From: Chryseobacterium daecheongense | GTDB taxonomy: Bacteria > Bacteroidota > Bacteroidia > Flavobacteriales > Weeksellaceae | Assembly: GCA_027920525.1 (NCBI GenBank) | Contig: CP115858.1 | Span: 1,674,001 to 1,738,000 of the forward strand | Direction of reading: 5' to 3' | Length of the DNA stretch: 64,000 bases | Made by a program: the position numbers and the translations under genes | Part shown: in pieces, positions 1-9,463 of the stretch | Layout: each line of letters starts with the position of its first letter | Numbering within the stretch: the stretch's first letter is position 1 | Notes under the pieces: generated by a model | The model's input: the letters and a program-made list of their open reading frames with translations, nothing else | Told to the model about the DNA's origin: nothing | The model's database searches: none

Positions 1-81
1 AACAAAAAACTGGACAAATCTGAAAATCAGACTGCCTTTACTTTTGATTCTTCAGGGGTAAGCCCTTTTTTCCGTAACTAA
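1..81 (+). CDS. 3' end of an unidentified gene (partial)
   Basis: The first 81 bases read as an open frame ending in TAA at 79-81. They give a 26-residue C-terminal tail that finishes SSGVSPFFRN. A strong hairpin terminator follows 40 bases later on the same strand, which supports this being the true end of a plus-strand gene. The tail is too short to assign to a family. Confidence 0.5.
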   Translation, partial: NKKLDKSENQTAFTFDSSGVSPFFRN

Positions 82-121
82 AGCTTTCGCTTATTCATCT
101 TAAGATAAGCGTATCAATAAT

Positions 122-144
122 AAATCCTCCGAAACGGAGGATTT
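122..144 (+). terminator. Rho-independent terminator
   Basis: A 10-bp perfect stem (AAATCCTCCG / CGGAGGATTT) with an AAA loop is followed by a run of T. It closes the plus-strand gene entering from the left and lies just before the convergent stop codon at 153. Confidence 0.8.
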
Positions 145-152
145 TTTTATGA

Positions 153-605
153 TCAGTTCTTTTCGATGACAAATGCTTTCAATTCTGCCATCTTTCCATC
201 ACGGAATCGCCAAACATCACAATAAGAATAATCAACAGCTCTCCCTTCTTTATTTTTCATGCTTATTGTTCCTATAGCCACCACATAATCATTTTCGGCT
301 ACTAATTTTTCTACTTTAAATTCAGGTGGTTCTGTATAAGCAACTGCCATATATTTTCGCACTTCTTCCTTTCCTTTCAAAACCTGTTCACCTACAAATG
401 TCCACTGTGTATCATCGGTACAGTAGGAAAGAAAACCTTCATAATCTCCTTTAGCGATAGCTAGATTTGCTTTTTCAAGTACTGTTTTATTGTCCATATT
501 CAAATTACTTTTAAAACGATGCTCTGATAAATAATAAGGTGACCGGACAGCAGATAAAAAATCAGTTGATCCCATCATCAATAATGTTATAAATACTATT
601 TTCAT
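153..605 (-). CDS. SnoaL-like / NTF2-fold protein
   Basis: A 150-residue protein of the NTF2-like superfamily (SnoaL type), a cone-shaped alpha+beta fold used as a small-molecule enzyme or binding domain. The family signs are the opening helix (ANLAIAKGDYEGFLSYCTDD), then W-x-F-V-G and the C-terminal CDVWRFRDGKM strand. Two starts are possible. The long form adds 36 residues resembling a signal peptide (MKIVFITLLMMGSTDFLSA). The short form starts at the ATG ending at 497 (MDNKTVLEKAN), the usual start of cytosolic relatives. I cannot decide between them from the sequence. The substrate is unknown and no operon partner is adjacent. Confidence 0.7.
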   Translation of the reverse strand: MKIVFITLLMMGSTDFLSAVRSPYYLSEHRFKSNLNMDNKTVLEKANLAIAKGDYEGFLSYCTDDTQWTFVGEQVLKGKEEVRKYMAVAYTEPPEFKVEKLVAENDYVVAIGTISMKNKEGRAVDYSYCDVWRFRDGKMAELKAFVIEKN

Positions 606-744
606 GCCTATATTGCTTTAGATCAGGATATTCCTGAACTCATCACAGACAAAGGTAAAACAGAGATTCGGGATCATGAATAAGAAAGGCTAAATGTAAG
701 ATACTAACAATAATGTAAGGAACAGACTTATGCTCCCGTAGGTC

Positions 745-3618
745 TCAGTAAATCGTTACAGGTCCTGCCAGCCCCAAAGATTGCAGGGGCTGGTCTTTCT
801 TTTTCTGGTTGGTCCAGTACTGAGCCACTTCATTATCTTTAAGCGTTTTCATATAGTTTACCATAACGGTAATGACCTTAATTTCGATTTCATTTTCACC
901 GATATGGAGCAAGCCATCGAGAGCATACACCCTTCGGCCAAACCATTGTGTTCCGGCTTCTGTTCCATTCACCTTTACTTCACAGATTCCATATACACTT
1001 CCAAGATTCAGGAAATCCTTGGTATCATGATCTCCAAGTTGAAATGTAGTACGGTAAACTACAGTTCCGGCAAAATGACTGTAAGAAGACAGCTCCTTAA
1101 GATCAGTAAGACGATCCAGCTTTTCTTTGTTGACGGTCCCGTCATAATGCCTGAACTCCACATCCCATCCAGTGCTCAGTTCTTTTACTTGAGTTCCTGT
1201 TAACGGATGAGCTTTCCACATGGTTCCTTTTCTATGATGATCAAAAACAATCAGTTTTGAGTCTGCAGGACCTAAATTTATATGAAAAAGCCCCTCTTCT
1301 ACTGCCAGCTTATTTCTCCTGCCTGTTGTCGCATCCCACAACCACGCCTGTTTACGCTTAATGATCTCCTGATCAAATTGAATATCCAGTGAAGCACTAT
1401 GCCTGCTGCTCGAATTGGTCAGTAAGAATAGCTCTGCATCTGTTGCCTGATAACGCACTTGAGTTATAAAGGACTCAGGTTTCCGGATTTTCATATAGGG
1501 CTTTAGGCTGTATTTCTCCTGTACGGTTTTATACCACCCTGAAAAGTCAGCCGTAGGTTTATGCAATACAATGAAACGGTCAGGATAAGCCTCCATCTTT
1601 CTCACCCATTCCTTCACTTCCTGATCTCTTTTTTCATAATTATTCCAACCCGTTGATCTTTCGGGAACCGTTTCAATGCAAAAGACTCTTCCACCCTCCC
1701 TTATAAAATCATACAGTTTGCTTGCTGTGGCTGTATCCACACTACGCACTTCAATTAAAAAAAGAGTATGGTATTTTCTGCTTCCATACGTAAGGAATCC
1801 TTTTTTTACTTCCGAGTCTTGGATCACACGTTCGGAAACATAATCACAAGCGTTACCATTCTGATGAATGGATTCCCAGATCAAAGACTGATATGCCGGC
1901 GATACGATAACCGGAAAAGGTTCCATCTGAGCACCGTATTCCGACCACTGATCAGCAAAGGGAGCTAACAGCCCAATGTCGGCAAACATGCTAGCCTGCT
2001 GCAATACCGCCGATAACCTAGCACGATAATCTGTGTAATGTTTAAAATAAGGCCACATCGTATTCTTTTCATTAAAATATCCACCATAGGTAATCCAACC
2101 CGGAAAAGCTGCTTCCGGCGGAGAATAATTAAATCCATGAAAAACGGGATGTGTAACTCCCGATATCGTACTTTGATCCCCTGCTATTTTGAAAATTTCC
2201 AGAGACTCATTGAACACCATGTCAGTATTGGTAAGCTCTTCGGAACTGATCAGTTTTTTATTCTTCAGATGGGCTGCAGAAGAAACCAACTTATTGATCA
2301 TCGTGTTTCCCCTGCCAAGATGCCAGGGATATTGTGTGAATTTCTCTTCACTGATATCTTCTCCGATACCGTATTTCAGCCAGTTTTCACATTCTGGAAT
2401 ATCAATTTCAAAACTTCCTTCCAATGGAAAATAGCCTCTTCCATAGGCCTGCGCTCTCGATTGTATTTTATTCTCTTTGCACCAGTCTACATAGGGAGTA
2501 ACAAACCTTTCTTCAAAAAGCTCTGCTTTGGTAAGCTCAAAATCATACCGCATACGGTCTGTCATTTTTTTGAACACTTCGCCCGTCTTTACGGGATATT
2601 GGATATTCTGCCCCGTGGTATTTCCCATTGCTCCAATTTTAAATAATACAAAGGGCAAATAAGGATAAATATCATATCCTCTCCTTCTTTTAAACTCTGT
2701 GATCATATCCTCACTCCAGTTGGCCCCCTCTATTTCCAGACTATCCACAAAGAAAGAGCGGACATAGCCTGCAAGAGGTCCTGTTTTTCGCTGAATGCTA
2801 TCACTCATCCTGTTGAGGTATTTTTTCACGGCAGCAGAATTATAATGATTCAGAACGGGTCCCATCCCACCCGGCGCCCCCTGGATCACCCGCATAAAGC
2901 GTTCTATTTTCACCAATCCATAAACCGCATAATTACCTTTGGGTATAGAAACTTTTATCATTCCGCTTTTAATCTGATCCGAAAGATCCATCACTTCGTC
3001 TATCCTATTGAGCGGATCCGGCACAAGTTTTACGTCCAGCATTTCCATCGTCCTTCCGCTGTATGGGCTGGTAATCGCCGGATCGGCTTCTTTATAAAGA
3101 TCAAAAAGAGAAAATTCCGTGGTAAGAGGACCCTTTAATTTTTTTACGGCGATAACCACTATTTGTGAGCATTCTTCTTTTTCTAAAAAATCGCCACCCA
3201 TGGGAAAACCCGTACCCACCAATATATCACAGGTCATCTCCAGAGATTTAGCTTCTTCCAGCGTAAATTTCAATAAGTCTATCCATTCGTCACTTAGCCA
3301 ATCAATACTTTGCTTCCCCATGTCATCCGTACGCGAAGGAAATGATATCGGATTGATCTCAACCCCTCCTATTCCCGCATCCTTTAAAATCCTGAGCTCC
3401 CTGGCAAGTTCTGATCTTTCAATTTTATTGCCATTCCACCACCAACGTACAAATGGACGGTACCGATTTTCCGGATTACTGAAAACTTCAAACAGTGATT
3501 TACCTGACCGTAAATGTTCTTCCCGCAACATGGCACTGGCGTAGGATGGTAGTATATTCGCAAGAACCAAGCCGGATGCAGCAACTGAACACTGTTTCAA
3601 AAATTCTCTTCTTTCCAT
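745..3618 (-). CDS. GH106-like glycoside hydrolase (alpha-L-rhamnosidase type), Tat-exported
   Basis: A 957-residue secreted glycosidase. Residues 1-29 form a signal peptide with an RREFLK twin-arginine motif, so export folded through Tat is likely. Residues 54-63 (RPFVRWWWNG) match the N-terminal signature of the GH106 / alpha-L-rhamnosidase-like superfamily, where a TIM-barrel catalytic domain follows. The last roughly 150 residues look like a galactose-binding-type beta-sandwich (VYRTTFQL, VKVNG, GENEIEIKV). Family length is about 900-1100 residues, so it is full length. No SusC/SusD pair, sulfatase or other carbohydrate gene is adjacent, so it is not in a classic polysaccharide-utilisation locus. 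Rhamnoside specificity is inferred from family only. Confidence 0.75.
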   Translation of the reverse strand: MERREFLKQCSVAASGLVLANILPSYASAMLREEHLRSGKSLFEVFSNPENRYRPFVRWWWNGNKIERSELARELRILKDAGIGGVEINPISFPSRTDDMGKQSIDWLSDEWIDLLKFTLEEAKSLEMTCDILVGTGFPMGGDFLEKEECSQIVVIAVKKLKGPLTTEFSLFDLYKEADPAITSPYSGRTMEMLDVKLVPDPLNRIDEVMDLSDQIKSGMIKVSIPKGNYAVYGLVKIERFMRVIQGAPGGMGPVLNHYNSAAVKKYLNRMSDSIQRKTGPLAGYVRSFFVDSLEIEGANWSEDMITEFKRRRGYDIYPYLPFVLFKIGAMGNTTGQNIQYPVKTGEVFKKMTDRMRYDFELTKAELFEERFVTPYVDWCKENKIQSRAQAYGRGYFPLEGSFEIDIPECENWLKYGIGEDISEEKFTQYPWHLGRGNTMINKLVSSAAHLKNKKLISSEELTNTDMVFNESLEIFKIAGDQSTISGVTHPVFHGFNYSPPEAAFPGWITYGGYFNEKNTMWPYFKHYTDYRARLSAVLQQASMFADIGLLAPFADQWSEYGAQMEPFPVIVSPAYQSLIWESIHQNGNACDYVSERVIQDSEVKKGFLTYGSRKYHTLFLIEVRSVDTATASKLYDFIREGGRVFCIETVPERSTGWNNYEKRDQEVKEWVRKMEAYPDRFIVLHKPTADFSGWYKTVQEKYSLKPYMKIRKPESFITQVRYQATDAELFLLTNSSSRHSASLDIQFDQEIIKRKQAWLWDATTGRRNKLAVEEGLFHINLGPADSKLIVFDHHRKGTMWKAHPLTGTQVKELSTGWDVEFRHYDGTVNKEKLDRLTDLKELSSYSHFAGTVVYRTTFQLGDHDTKDFLNLGSVYGICEVKVNGTEAGTQWFGRRVYALDGLLHIGENEIEIKVITVMVNYMKTLKDNEVAQYWTNQKKKDQPLQSLGLAGPVTIY

Positions 3619-3743
3619 GGATCGTTTTTATATTAAAATTACGCCGGTGTAATGACTACGTAGGCTATGTCCTGTTTATGAGAGAGCAGGATTATCAAAT
3701 TTAAAAGATTTGCCTATAATATAACAGTTTTGTAAAAAATAAT

Positions 3744-3775
3744 AAAAGAGGATATCTCTGGAGATATCCTCTTTT
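3744..3775 (-). terminator. Bidirectional hairpin terminator
   Basis: A 15-bp perfect inverted repeat (AAAAGAGGATATCTC / GAGATATCCTCTTTT) with a 2-nt spacer and A/T runs at both ends. It lies downstream of the minus-strand six-cysteine peptide gene (stop at 3846) and closes that transcript. Confidence 0.8.
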
Positions 3776-3845
3776 ATACTTCACCTTTCCGGTGTAACAT
3801 CCGATAAATACTAATTTTAATCAAGCTGATCTAGATTCTGTTTAA

Positions 3846-4067
3846 TTACCACGGGGCACCATTTCGGGCACATAAAGTAGAGCACTCTTCAAGTCCTCCC
3901 GGATCAGATGGTGAGCTGGGTTGATTTGAGGCCCAAGCTACACAGCAATTAAAACAAACATCATAACTATCATTGGACCAGTCATCACAAATCCCACCAC
4001 CAACGGCTTTTTTTGCGCCTGTTACATTTTTCAATTTAGTTCTACTAAGTAATTTTGCATTTTTCAT
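3846..4067 (-). CDS. Six-cysteine secreted peptide with double-glycine-type leader
   Basis: A 73-residue peptide. I chose the ATG ending at 4067 because MKNAKLLSRTKLKNV opens like Bacteroidota natural-product/bacteriocin leaders (MKN-x-K-L-S-R-x-x-L-K), and the upstream 11 residues do not belong to that pattern. A GGG cleavage-type site lies at residues 23-25. The remaining 48 residues contain six cysteines (27, 38, 41, 42, 62, 66), including a CxxCC cluster, plus Ser/Pro/Asp-rich spacing. Such leaders are normally cut by C39 peptidase-containing ABC exporters. The product may be a disulfide-rich bacteriocin-like or modified peptide. No modifying enzyme or exporter is adjacent, and the gene has its own terminator. 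Function is unknown. Confidence 0.7.
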   Translation of the reverse strand: MKNAKLLSRTKLKNVTGAKKAVGGGICDDWSNDSYDVCFNCCVAWASNQPSSPSDPGGLEECSTLCARNGAPW

Positions 4068-4252
4068 ATTTAAAGATTTAGTGTTATGCCATTCAATCAT
4101 GCAAGAACGGCTTTTGCAATCAGTGATTATATCTATATTTTTTAAATATCATCCTTCTTATTTAGCCCTTTGGTAGGGTTTTAATAACTCTTTCAACGAA
4201 TGTATTTATAAAATACTTCTTAAAATTGTAAAAATGTAACTTACAAATAAAA

Positions 4253-4278
4253 AATCCAGGGAAGTGATTCCCTGGATT
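4253..4278 (-). terminator. Terminator of the phosphatase gene
   Basis: An 11-bp perfect stem (AATCCAGGGAA / TTCCCTGGATT) with a GTGA loop. On the minus strand it is followed by a T run, and it lies about 65 bases past the stop codon at 4344. Confidence 0.75.
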
Positions 4279-4343
4279 AATTTATAGGTTAGGATTACAG
4301 TATAATGAAATACTGACTTTTTATGTTTTAAATCAGAAACGAA

Positions 4344-4961
4344 TCAGTTAAATACCTGTCCTTTGATGTAATCAACATCCACATCCCTGATATAATCGAT
4401 AAGATTGGTGTATTGGGAATGGAAATGATAGCCTCCTTCTGTCATTTCTTCAGTGGCATCCTCTTTACTCCAGTTCTGGAAAATAATACGGTACATCGCC
4501 ATCGTAACACCGGTTCTGTCACTACCATGAGCACAATGCACATCAATAGGTTTCGGGGCGGTTCTTATTATCCGCAAAGCTTTAATGATCTCAACATCTG
4601 ACACGGATGAAGCATTCATGGGAACATTATACAGGTTACCTGTGTAATTAGTTCCTCCCACATGATCTGTATGACCTTCCCTCAGATTAAGGATCGAAGC
4701 AATATGTTTTTGCTCAAGAAAATTAAAGCCCGCATTGTCAGGCTGCTCACTTCTATATACATCATTATTTACTTTATACAGATTATCAAAAGGAGAACCT
4801 GAAACTTTTTGTGCCCAGTTCTGGGGCCTTGAGGTTTTGGATGTGACGGACAAGTCGGAACTTTGGAAAACATTACCCGATTTTACCAGTGCATCATCAG
4901 AATTTTCAGGAGCACAAGCCAGTGTACTTAATGCCAGCAGGATAAAAATTGCTTTTTTCAT
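4344..4961 (-). CDS. Lipoprotein tyrosine / dual-specificity phosphatase
   Basis: A 205-residue cysteine-based phosphatase. Residues 1-16 form a lipoprotein signal ending in a lipobox (LSTLAC), with the lipid-modified Cys at 16, so the enzyme is probably anchored in the envelope. The P-loop HCAHGSDRTG (residues 142-151) holds the CX5R catalytic signature (Cys143, Arg149). LREGHTD upstream resembles the general-acid region of DSP/SIW14-type enzymes. Possible substrates are phosphotyrosine proteins or inositol/other small phosphates; the family includes both. It is monocistronic with its own terminator. A phosphatase exposed outside the cytoplasm is unusual, but recurrent in Bacteroidota. Confidence 0.78.
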   Translation of the reverse strand: MKKAIFILLALSTLACAPENSDDALVKSGNVFQSSDLSVTSKTSRPQNWAQKVSGSPFDNLYKVNNDVYRSEQPDNAGFNFLEQKHIASILNLREGHTDHVGGTNYTGNLYNVPMNASSVSDVEIIKALRIIRTAPKPIDVHCAHGSDRTGVTMAMYRIIFQNWSKEDATEEMTEGGYHFHSQYTNLIDYIRDVDVDYIKGQVFN

Positions 4962-5256
4962 GTTTTATTTTATTATTAAAATGATCTGTTTATTGGCTAC
5001 CATCATGACGTGACCGGAATTCCAATGGTAAAGGAATCTTCAACGATCTGTCATCTATTTTAGAAATAAGTGGGTACAATCGGGATGAAATAATGGAAAC
5101 AAAAGTATAAATAAATCACAATATATCAATACATAGAGAAATATAATACATTAAAATATTATTAAATTTTCTTTGTGTAGGTTAAGATCTCTTCGTTCAA
5201 TTTTGATTTGGCGCCAATTATAATTAGCTTTATATATTAAATATAGAATTATCATT

Positions 5257-5673
5257 ATGAAATATTCAAAAGAATATGTGACTAAAGAAGAGCACATTGA
5301 TGTACAGGGAATTATGGACGGTTTATATTATCCGTTTTATATGGAATATTGCAGACACCAGTATATTGATGAGGTTTTGGGATTTAACCTTGAAAATGAA
5401 GCAAAAAATGGGGTTAATATGGTTTTATCAGGATACACGATCAGTTTTCTCAGGTCTCTGAAAAAAGGAGATACCTTTACGGTAACCTGTGAACTGTTCA
5501 GGGATAAAGGTGATGCTCCTAAGATTCATTTTAAGCAATCCATTATCCTGAATGGTAAGATAACAACAAAAGCAACTTTTACCGGAACTTGCGTGCCTGC
5601 AACCGGTGGCAGGCCTTTTCTTCCTGAATCTTTAAAAGCACTTATTGAAGAGGCACCTGTTTTGGAAGACTAG
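5257..5673 (+). CDS. Hotdog-fold acyl-CoA thioesterase
   Basis: A 138-residue 4HBT-type hotdog thioesterase, hydrolysing acyl-CoA thioesters in the cytoplasm. The pattern D-x-x-G-x-x-Y-x-x-x-Y-x-x-Y near residues 20-32 (IMDGLYYPFYMEYCRHQYID) matches the N-terminal helix and catalytic Asp region of FcbC/YbgC-type enzymes. Length is typical. It stands alone, with a hairpin terminator at 5695-5720 and an AT-rich upstream region of about 290 bases. Specific substrate unknown. Confidence 0.72.
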   Translation: MKYSKEYVTKEEHIDVQGIMDGLYYPFYMEYCRHQYIDEVLGFNLENEAKNGVNMVLSGYTISFLRSLKKGDTFTVTCELFRDKGDAPKIHFKQSIILNGKITTKATFTGTCVPATGGRPFLPESLKALIEEAPVLED

Positions 5674-5694
5674 TGTCTTTTCCATCACATTATA

Positions 5695-5720
5695 AAAAGC
5701 AGGTATAAAAACCTGCTTTT
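5695..5720 (+). terminator. Rho-independent terminator
   Basis: Perfect 10-bp stem AAAAGCAGGT / ACCTGCTTTT with an ATAAAA loop, directly downstream of the thioesterase stop codon at 5673. Confidence 0.8.
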
Positions 5721-5822
5721 CAATTTTCATATCCAGCCCTGTTGAAGACAAATCAATTTAGAGTTATCTCTAATTCCTTACTTTTGTAAAGTATTAAACG
5801 GCTTAACAGTTTATTCCATCAT

Positions 5823-6521
5823 ATGAATCCTATATTTTCCAGCAGCAAACAAATTGAAGTGGTATCTTCCTTTTCAGAACTCATCGATACCGATTTTTAC
5901 GGAACTATGAATGCAATCTGCTGGCACAGGAATTTAACCGGAGACTTTAAAGAAATTGTCTCTAAGCTTCATTTAAAAGATCATATTACGGAAGTTTCCA
6001 CTGACGATCTTTTGGCATTACCACTTTCAGAAAAAGGAATTACTGCGAGGGAAACGATTCTCAATGATTTACGTTTATTGGAAGACTTCGGGGCATTGCC
6101 TTCCCTCAACCTGCTTAAAAATTATGACCGGGACGAGGAGCTGGATTTTATCTCAACCGATGTGTATTCATATCACGTAGACCGTTCCCCTATTGGTACC
6201 GATACTTTTTTGTGTACTTATCACGGTGCTCCCAGTGAAATCATACCCAATGACCAGGTGGAGCAAAAGATTCTGATCCCCGAGATCAGGGAAAAGCTTA
6301 GAAAATTACATAACGGTCCGGAAGCAGAATTTGAAGATTTCCTGAAAGAATACTTCTTCGACCTGCACTATCAGCCAAAGCTTAATGCTGAACCCGTAAG
6401 TCTTGGATCAGGGCATCTTTGGCGACTGGCAGTAGATCATCCGGAACAAAAAGTTCTTCCTTGTGTTCACAGGGCTCCCATTGAAAATGATGGCGAATAC
6501 CGCTTACTTCTTATTTGCTGA
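5823..6521 (+). CDS. Uncharacterised protein, possibly DUF1826-like
   Basis: A 232-residue soluble protein without signal peptide or membrane segment. A central Y-x-Y-H-V-D-R-S motif followed by TFLCTYHGAPSEIIPND resembles the HVD...TY-x-G core of DUF1826 proteins, and the C-terminus (GSGHLWRLAVDHPE, CVHRAPI) supplies further conserved-looking His residues; a metal-binding role is possible but unproven. I assign the family only tentatively. A TACTTTTG box at 5779-5786 is a plausible promoter. The next gene (cupin) follows after 131 bases on the same strand. Confidence 0.5.
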   Translation: MNPIFSSSKQIEVVSSFSELIDTDFYGTMNAICWHRNLTGDFKEIVSKLHLKDHITEVSTDDLLALPLSEKGITARETILNDLRLLEDFGALPSLNLLKNYDRDEELDFISTDVYSYHVDRSPIGTDTFLCTYHGAPSEIIPNDQVEQKILIPEIREKLRKLHNGPEAEFEDFLKEYFFDLHYQPKLNAEPVSLGSGHLWRLAVDHPEQKVLPCVHRAPIENDGEYRLLLIC

Positions 6522-6652
6522 GAACGTTATTGATATTGACGAATCTCTTTTTGTGATCCGGAACATATAATGATACATACTGAATTGCTTGCAATGCTGC
6601 TTAATTTTTGGTACCTTGAAATCCTATTTTATCCATTAATCATGACCTCACA

Positions 6653-7120
6653 ATGGCCGATATCGTAATACTATCTGAAGGAGCAGAATTTGACCACGTT
6701 ATACAAGAAGTTTCAAAGTATATCCACCTGTATGTAATGGCATTCCAAAAAGATGAAAGAACCATTACCCGCGTTGATAAACGTGAAGGTATGTATGGCG
6801 GAAAAGGAACCGTTTATATGTTACAAATGTTCGGCGATAAAGAGCTAGCCAATAATCGCCTGGCTGCTTATATGGTCTTGCTGAACAAAGGAGACGAATC
6901 CGGATATCATAGCCACCATGCAAGAAATGAAGAAGAACTTTATGTCGTTGTTCATGGAACTGGAGAATACCGGGAAAGAACAGGAACTCACGGACCCGAG
7001 CGTAAAAAAACACTTCAGAAAGGTGATATTACAGCCATCAGTTCAATAGGTTATCATTCCATCGAAAACACAGGCGATGAACCTTTGATCATGTTTGTTA
7101 TTACGACTAACAATCCCTAG
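6653..7120 (+). CDS. Cupin-domain protein
   Basis: A 155-residue single-domain cupin. Cupin motif 1 is visible around residues 79-101: G-x5-H-x-H followed by a cluster of Glu and a Gly (His86, His88, Glu93-95). Motif 2 lies around residues 123-140, with His135 as the third histidine (G-D-I-T-A-I-S-S-I-G-Y-H-S-I-E-N). These residues normally bind one divalent metal, so it may be a dioxygenase, isomerase or metal-dependent binding protein. The first 70 residues are not obviously cupin-like. No pathway context is evident from its neighbours. Confidence 0.72.
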   Translation: MADIVILSEGAEFDHVIQEVSKYIHLYVMAFQKDERTITRVDKREGMYGGKGTVYMLQMFGDKELANNRLAAYMVLLNKGDESGYHSHHARNEEELYVVVHGTGEYRERTGTHGPERKKTLQKGDITAISSIGYHSIENTGDEPLIMFVITTNNP

Positions 7121-7667
7121 ATCAATGTGCTAAAGCCGGAAATTCCTCCTATGATCAGTAATAGGAACTATACTCTTTTCTTCTTTACAAATACAAACTC
7201 CAGAAAGCAGAAAAACTTGCCAATATTTTTATAATATCGGACTCAGTATTCCCTTGGCTATATTTAAAATACCATCTATTTCCTTTTGCATAATCATTTT
7301 CTCGAATTATTTTCCAAATGATCTACCATGATTTGGGATCATATTACACCAGCACAACTAATACAGTACAAACGGTTTTGTTCACCAATTTATTTCCTAT
7401 ATTTTTGGTATATGCCTGTCATTATGCTATCAATACCTTATTCTATTTCGTAGAATTACTTACTTACATTACAGATGAAATTGGTAAAAGAAATTACTTC
7501 TGACACAAAATTGGAGATTTATAATACTATTATCAATTGTTTTTATCTCTTTCTCTAAACAAAAGGTTCAGTGATATAATCAATGTAACTGGTATACTTT
7601 ATTATACTGGTAACAAAAGTATATCATTTTTACTATAAATTTGTCTGAGAATTATAAAATATAAACA
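7121..7667 (+). other. 547-bp AT-rich intergenic region
   Basis: I see no convincing gene here. The only open frame (61 codons at 7318-7503) has no recognisable features. A TAAATTTG -7 box at 7636-7643 lies 24 bases before the next gene and is the likely promoter for the SnoaL/epoxide-hydrolase pair. Confidence 0.5.
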
Positions 7668-8144
7668 ATGAATATAACACATTTAGAAAAATTAACAATC
7701 ACAGACGATATAAGAACAGTCATGGCAAAATATGTCCGTCATGCCGACAGCAAAAACTTCACTGAACTTGCAAATTTATTTACGGAGAATGGAATATTTA
7801 CTCCATTAGATGTTAACGGTGAAACACTCGTCCAAATGGCAGGGAGAAGAGAAATAGAAAATAAGATTTCGGAAAGTGTGGGAAATGCGACAGCAATTCA
7901 TCATTTATTTTCTTTTGAAATAGACATCGAATCTAAAGAAATGGTCCATGCAGTATTTTCTATGGAAGATCATCTCATAAGACCGGAAAATGAAGAAAAT
8001 ATATTATTGAAAGACAGCAATGTACCAGTATTTAGAACATTACATGGTTTTGGACATTATCATGGTGATTTTGTTAAAATCAAAGACACATGGTTTATAA
8101 AAAAACTCATACAAACCAGATTAAAATTAGATTTCACATATTAA
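7668..8144 (+). CDS. SnoaL-like domain protein
   Basis: A 158-residue NTF2-fold protein of the SnoaL_4 type. Visible family features are a first helix with a Y-x-x-x-x-D-x-x-x-F-x-x-L-A-x-L-F pattern (YVRHADSKNFTELANLF), then G-x-F-T, and the strand block FRTLHGFGHYHGDFVKIKDTWFIK near the C-terminus. It sits 10 bases upstream of an epoxide hydrolase gene and shares its promoter box at 7636-7643. The two likely act on related small molecules, but the substrate cannot be read from the sequence. Confidence 0.7.
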   Translation: MNITHLEKLTITDDIRTVMAKYVRHADSKNFTELANLFTENGIFTPLDVNGETLVQMAGRREIENKISESVGNATAIHHLFSFEIDIESKEMVHAVFSMEDHLIRPENEENILLKDSNVPVFRTLHGFGHYHGDFVKIKDTWFIKKLIQTRLKLDFTY

Positions 8145-8154
8145 AAAAAGAAAA

Positions 8155-9375
8155 ATGAATACAGACTTAAAACCTTTCGAAATTAATGTATCCGGGGAAA
8201 TCCTTAACGACCTGGAAACCAGATTAAAAACAACACGTTGGTCAGAGGATTTAAATAATGAAGATTCTTATTATGGCATCAGTACGGCATACCTCAAAGA
8301 TATTGTTCATCATTGGATTAATAGTTATGACTGGGAAGCAGCACAAAAGGAACTAAATTCTTTTAACCAGCATAAAATAGAAATTGATGGCCAGGCTATC
8401 CATTTTATTTACGAAAAAGGTAAAGGACCAAATCCTACACCGATTATCCTATCTCATGGCTGGCCTTGGACTTATTGGCATTGGAGTAAAGTCATTCGCC
8501 AGCTTACCGATCCGGCTTCCTACGGTAGAGATCCTGAACAGTCATTTGATGTGATTGTCCCATCGCTTCCTGGGTTTGGTTTTTCTACGCCTGTAAAAGA
8601 TGGAGAAATGAATTTTTCGAAGATGGCAGAACTTTGGCATAAACTGATGACAGAAACTTTGGGTTATAAAAAATATGCTGCTTCAGGAAGTGATTATGGA
8701 ATGCTGGTAACCGCTCAATTGGGACATAAATATGCAGAAGAGCTTATCGGTATCCATTTGGGACAGGAAATGCCATTAACAATTTTCCAAAGCGAAAGAC
8801 CATGGGACTTAACAGAAGGACAGATGATACCTAAGGAAGCCTCTCCCGAGCTACGTGAAGGCATCATCAAGTTCCAGCGTACCTATGCTTCCCATGTTGC
8901 AGTCCATATGCTTGATGCTCAGACCATCACACATGGATTAAATGACTCTCCTGTTGGAATGTTGGCATGGATTCTACAACGTTGGAAAAAATGGAGCGAC
9001 ATCCATGGAAATTTTGAAGATGTTTTTTCGAAAGATGATATCATTACATTTGCCATGATCTACTGGGTAAATCAGGCTATTGGTTCTTCTATACGTGTTT
9101 ATTCGAATGCTAACAGATATCCCTGGAAGCCATCACATAATAGAACTCCAATAGTAGAAGCTCCAGCGGGATTTACTTTCCTTACAGGAGACGCTTACCC
9201 GCCTCTGGGTACTGAGGAAAACCGTGTTGGTATTTTCGAAAACGGTCCTATGGCATCACAATTTAACACAATCTATGCTAAAGCATTTAAAAAGGGTGGA
9301 CACTTTGGTCCATGGGAAAATCCAGAGGCCTTTATTGAAGGTATAACAGATACTTTTAGATTACTTAAAAATTAA
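8155..9375 (+). CDS. Epoxide hydrolase (EHN-domain alpha/beta hydrolase)
   Basis: A 406-residue microsomal-type epoxide hydrolase, adding water to epoxides. Residues 1-110 form the N-terminal EHN lid domain (LETRLKTTRW, tandem Trp, WEAAQKELN). HGWPWTYWHW at 101-110 supplies the oxyanion HGWP motif. The nucleophile elbow SGSDYG (177-182) has Asp180. His383 in KGGHFGPWENPE is the catalytic base, and two Tyr are expected in the lid. Length and order match the bacterial family. It lies in an operon with the preceding SnoaL-like gene (10-bp gap). No signal peptide. Substrate unknown; a role in detoxification is inferred. Confidence 0.85.
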   Translation: MNTDLKPFEINVSGEILNDLETRLKTTRWSEDLNNEDSYYGISTAYLKDIVHHWINSYDWEAAQKELNSFNQHKIEIDGQAIHFIYEKGKGPNPTPIILSHGWPWTYWHWSKVIRQLTDPASYGRDPEQSFDVIVPSLPGFGFSTPVKDGEMNFSKMAELWHKLMTETLGYKKYAASGSDYGMLVTAQLGHKYAEELIGIHLGQEMPLTIFQSERPWDLTEGQMIPKEASPELREGIIKFQRTYASHVAVHMLDAQTITHGLNDSPVGMLAWILQRWKKWSDIHGNFEDVFSKDDIITFAMIYWVNQAIGSSIRVYSNANRYPWKPSHNRTPIVEAPAGFTFLTGDAYPPLGTEENRVGIFENGPMASQFNTIYAKAFKKGGHFGPWENPEAFIEGITDTFRLLKN

Positions 9376-9463
9376 ACGTACACGCAAGGCCTACTTATTC
9401 CAAATCCTTGTAAATACCCAAAATTCTTAACCCCAATATGTGTTGGAATCAATTCATAAGGGG

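Noticed and set aside
7318..7503. 61-codon frame in the 547-bp spacer
   Set aside because: Composition is that of AT-rich noncoding DNA, with no promoter box close by and no family resemblance.
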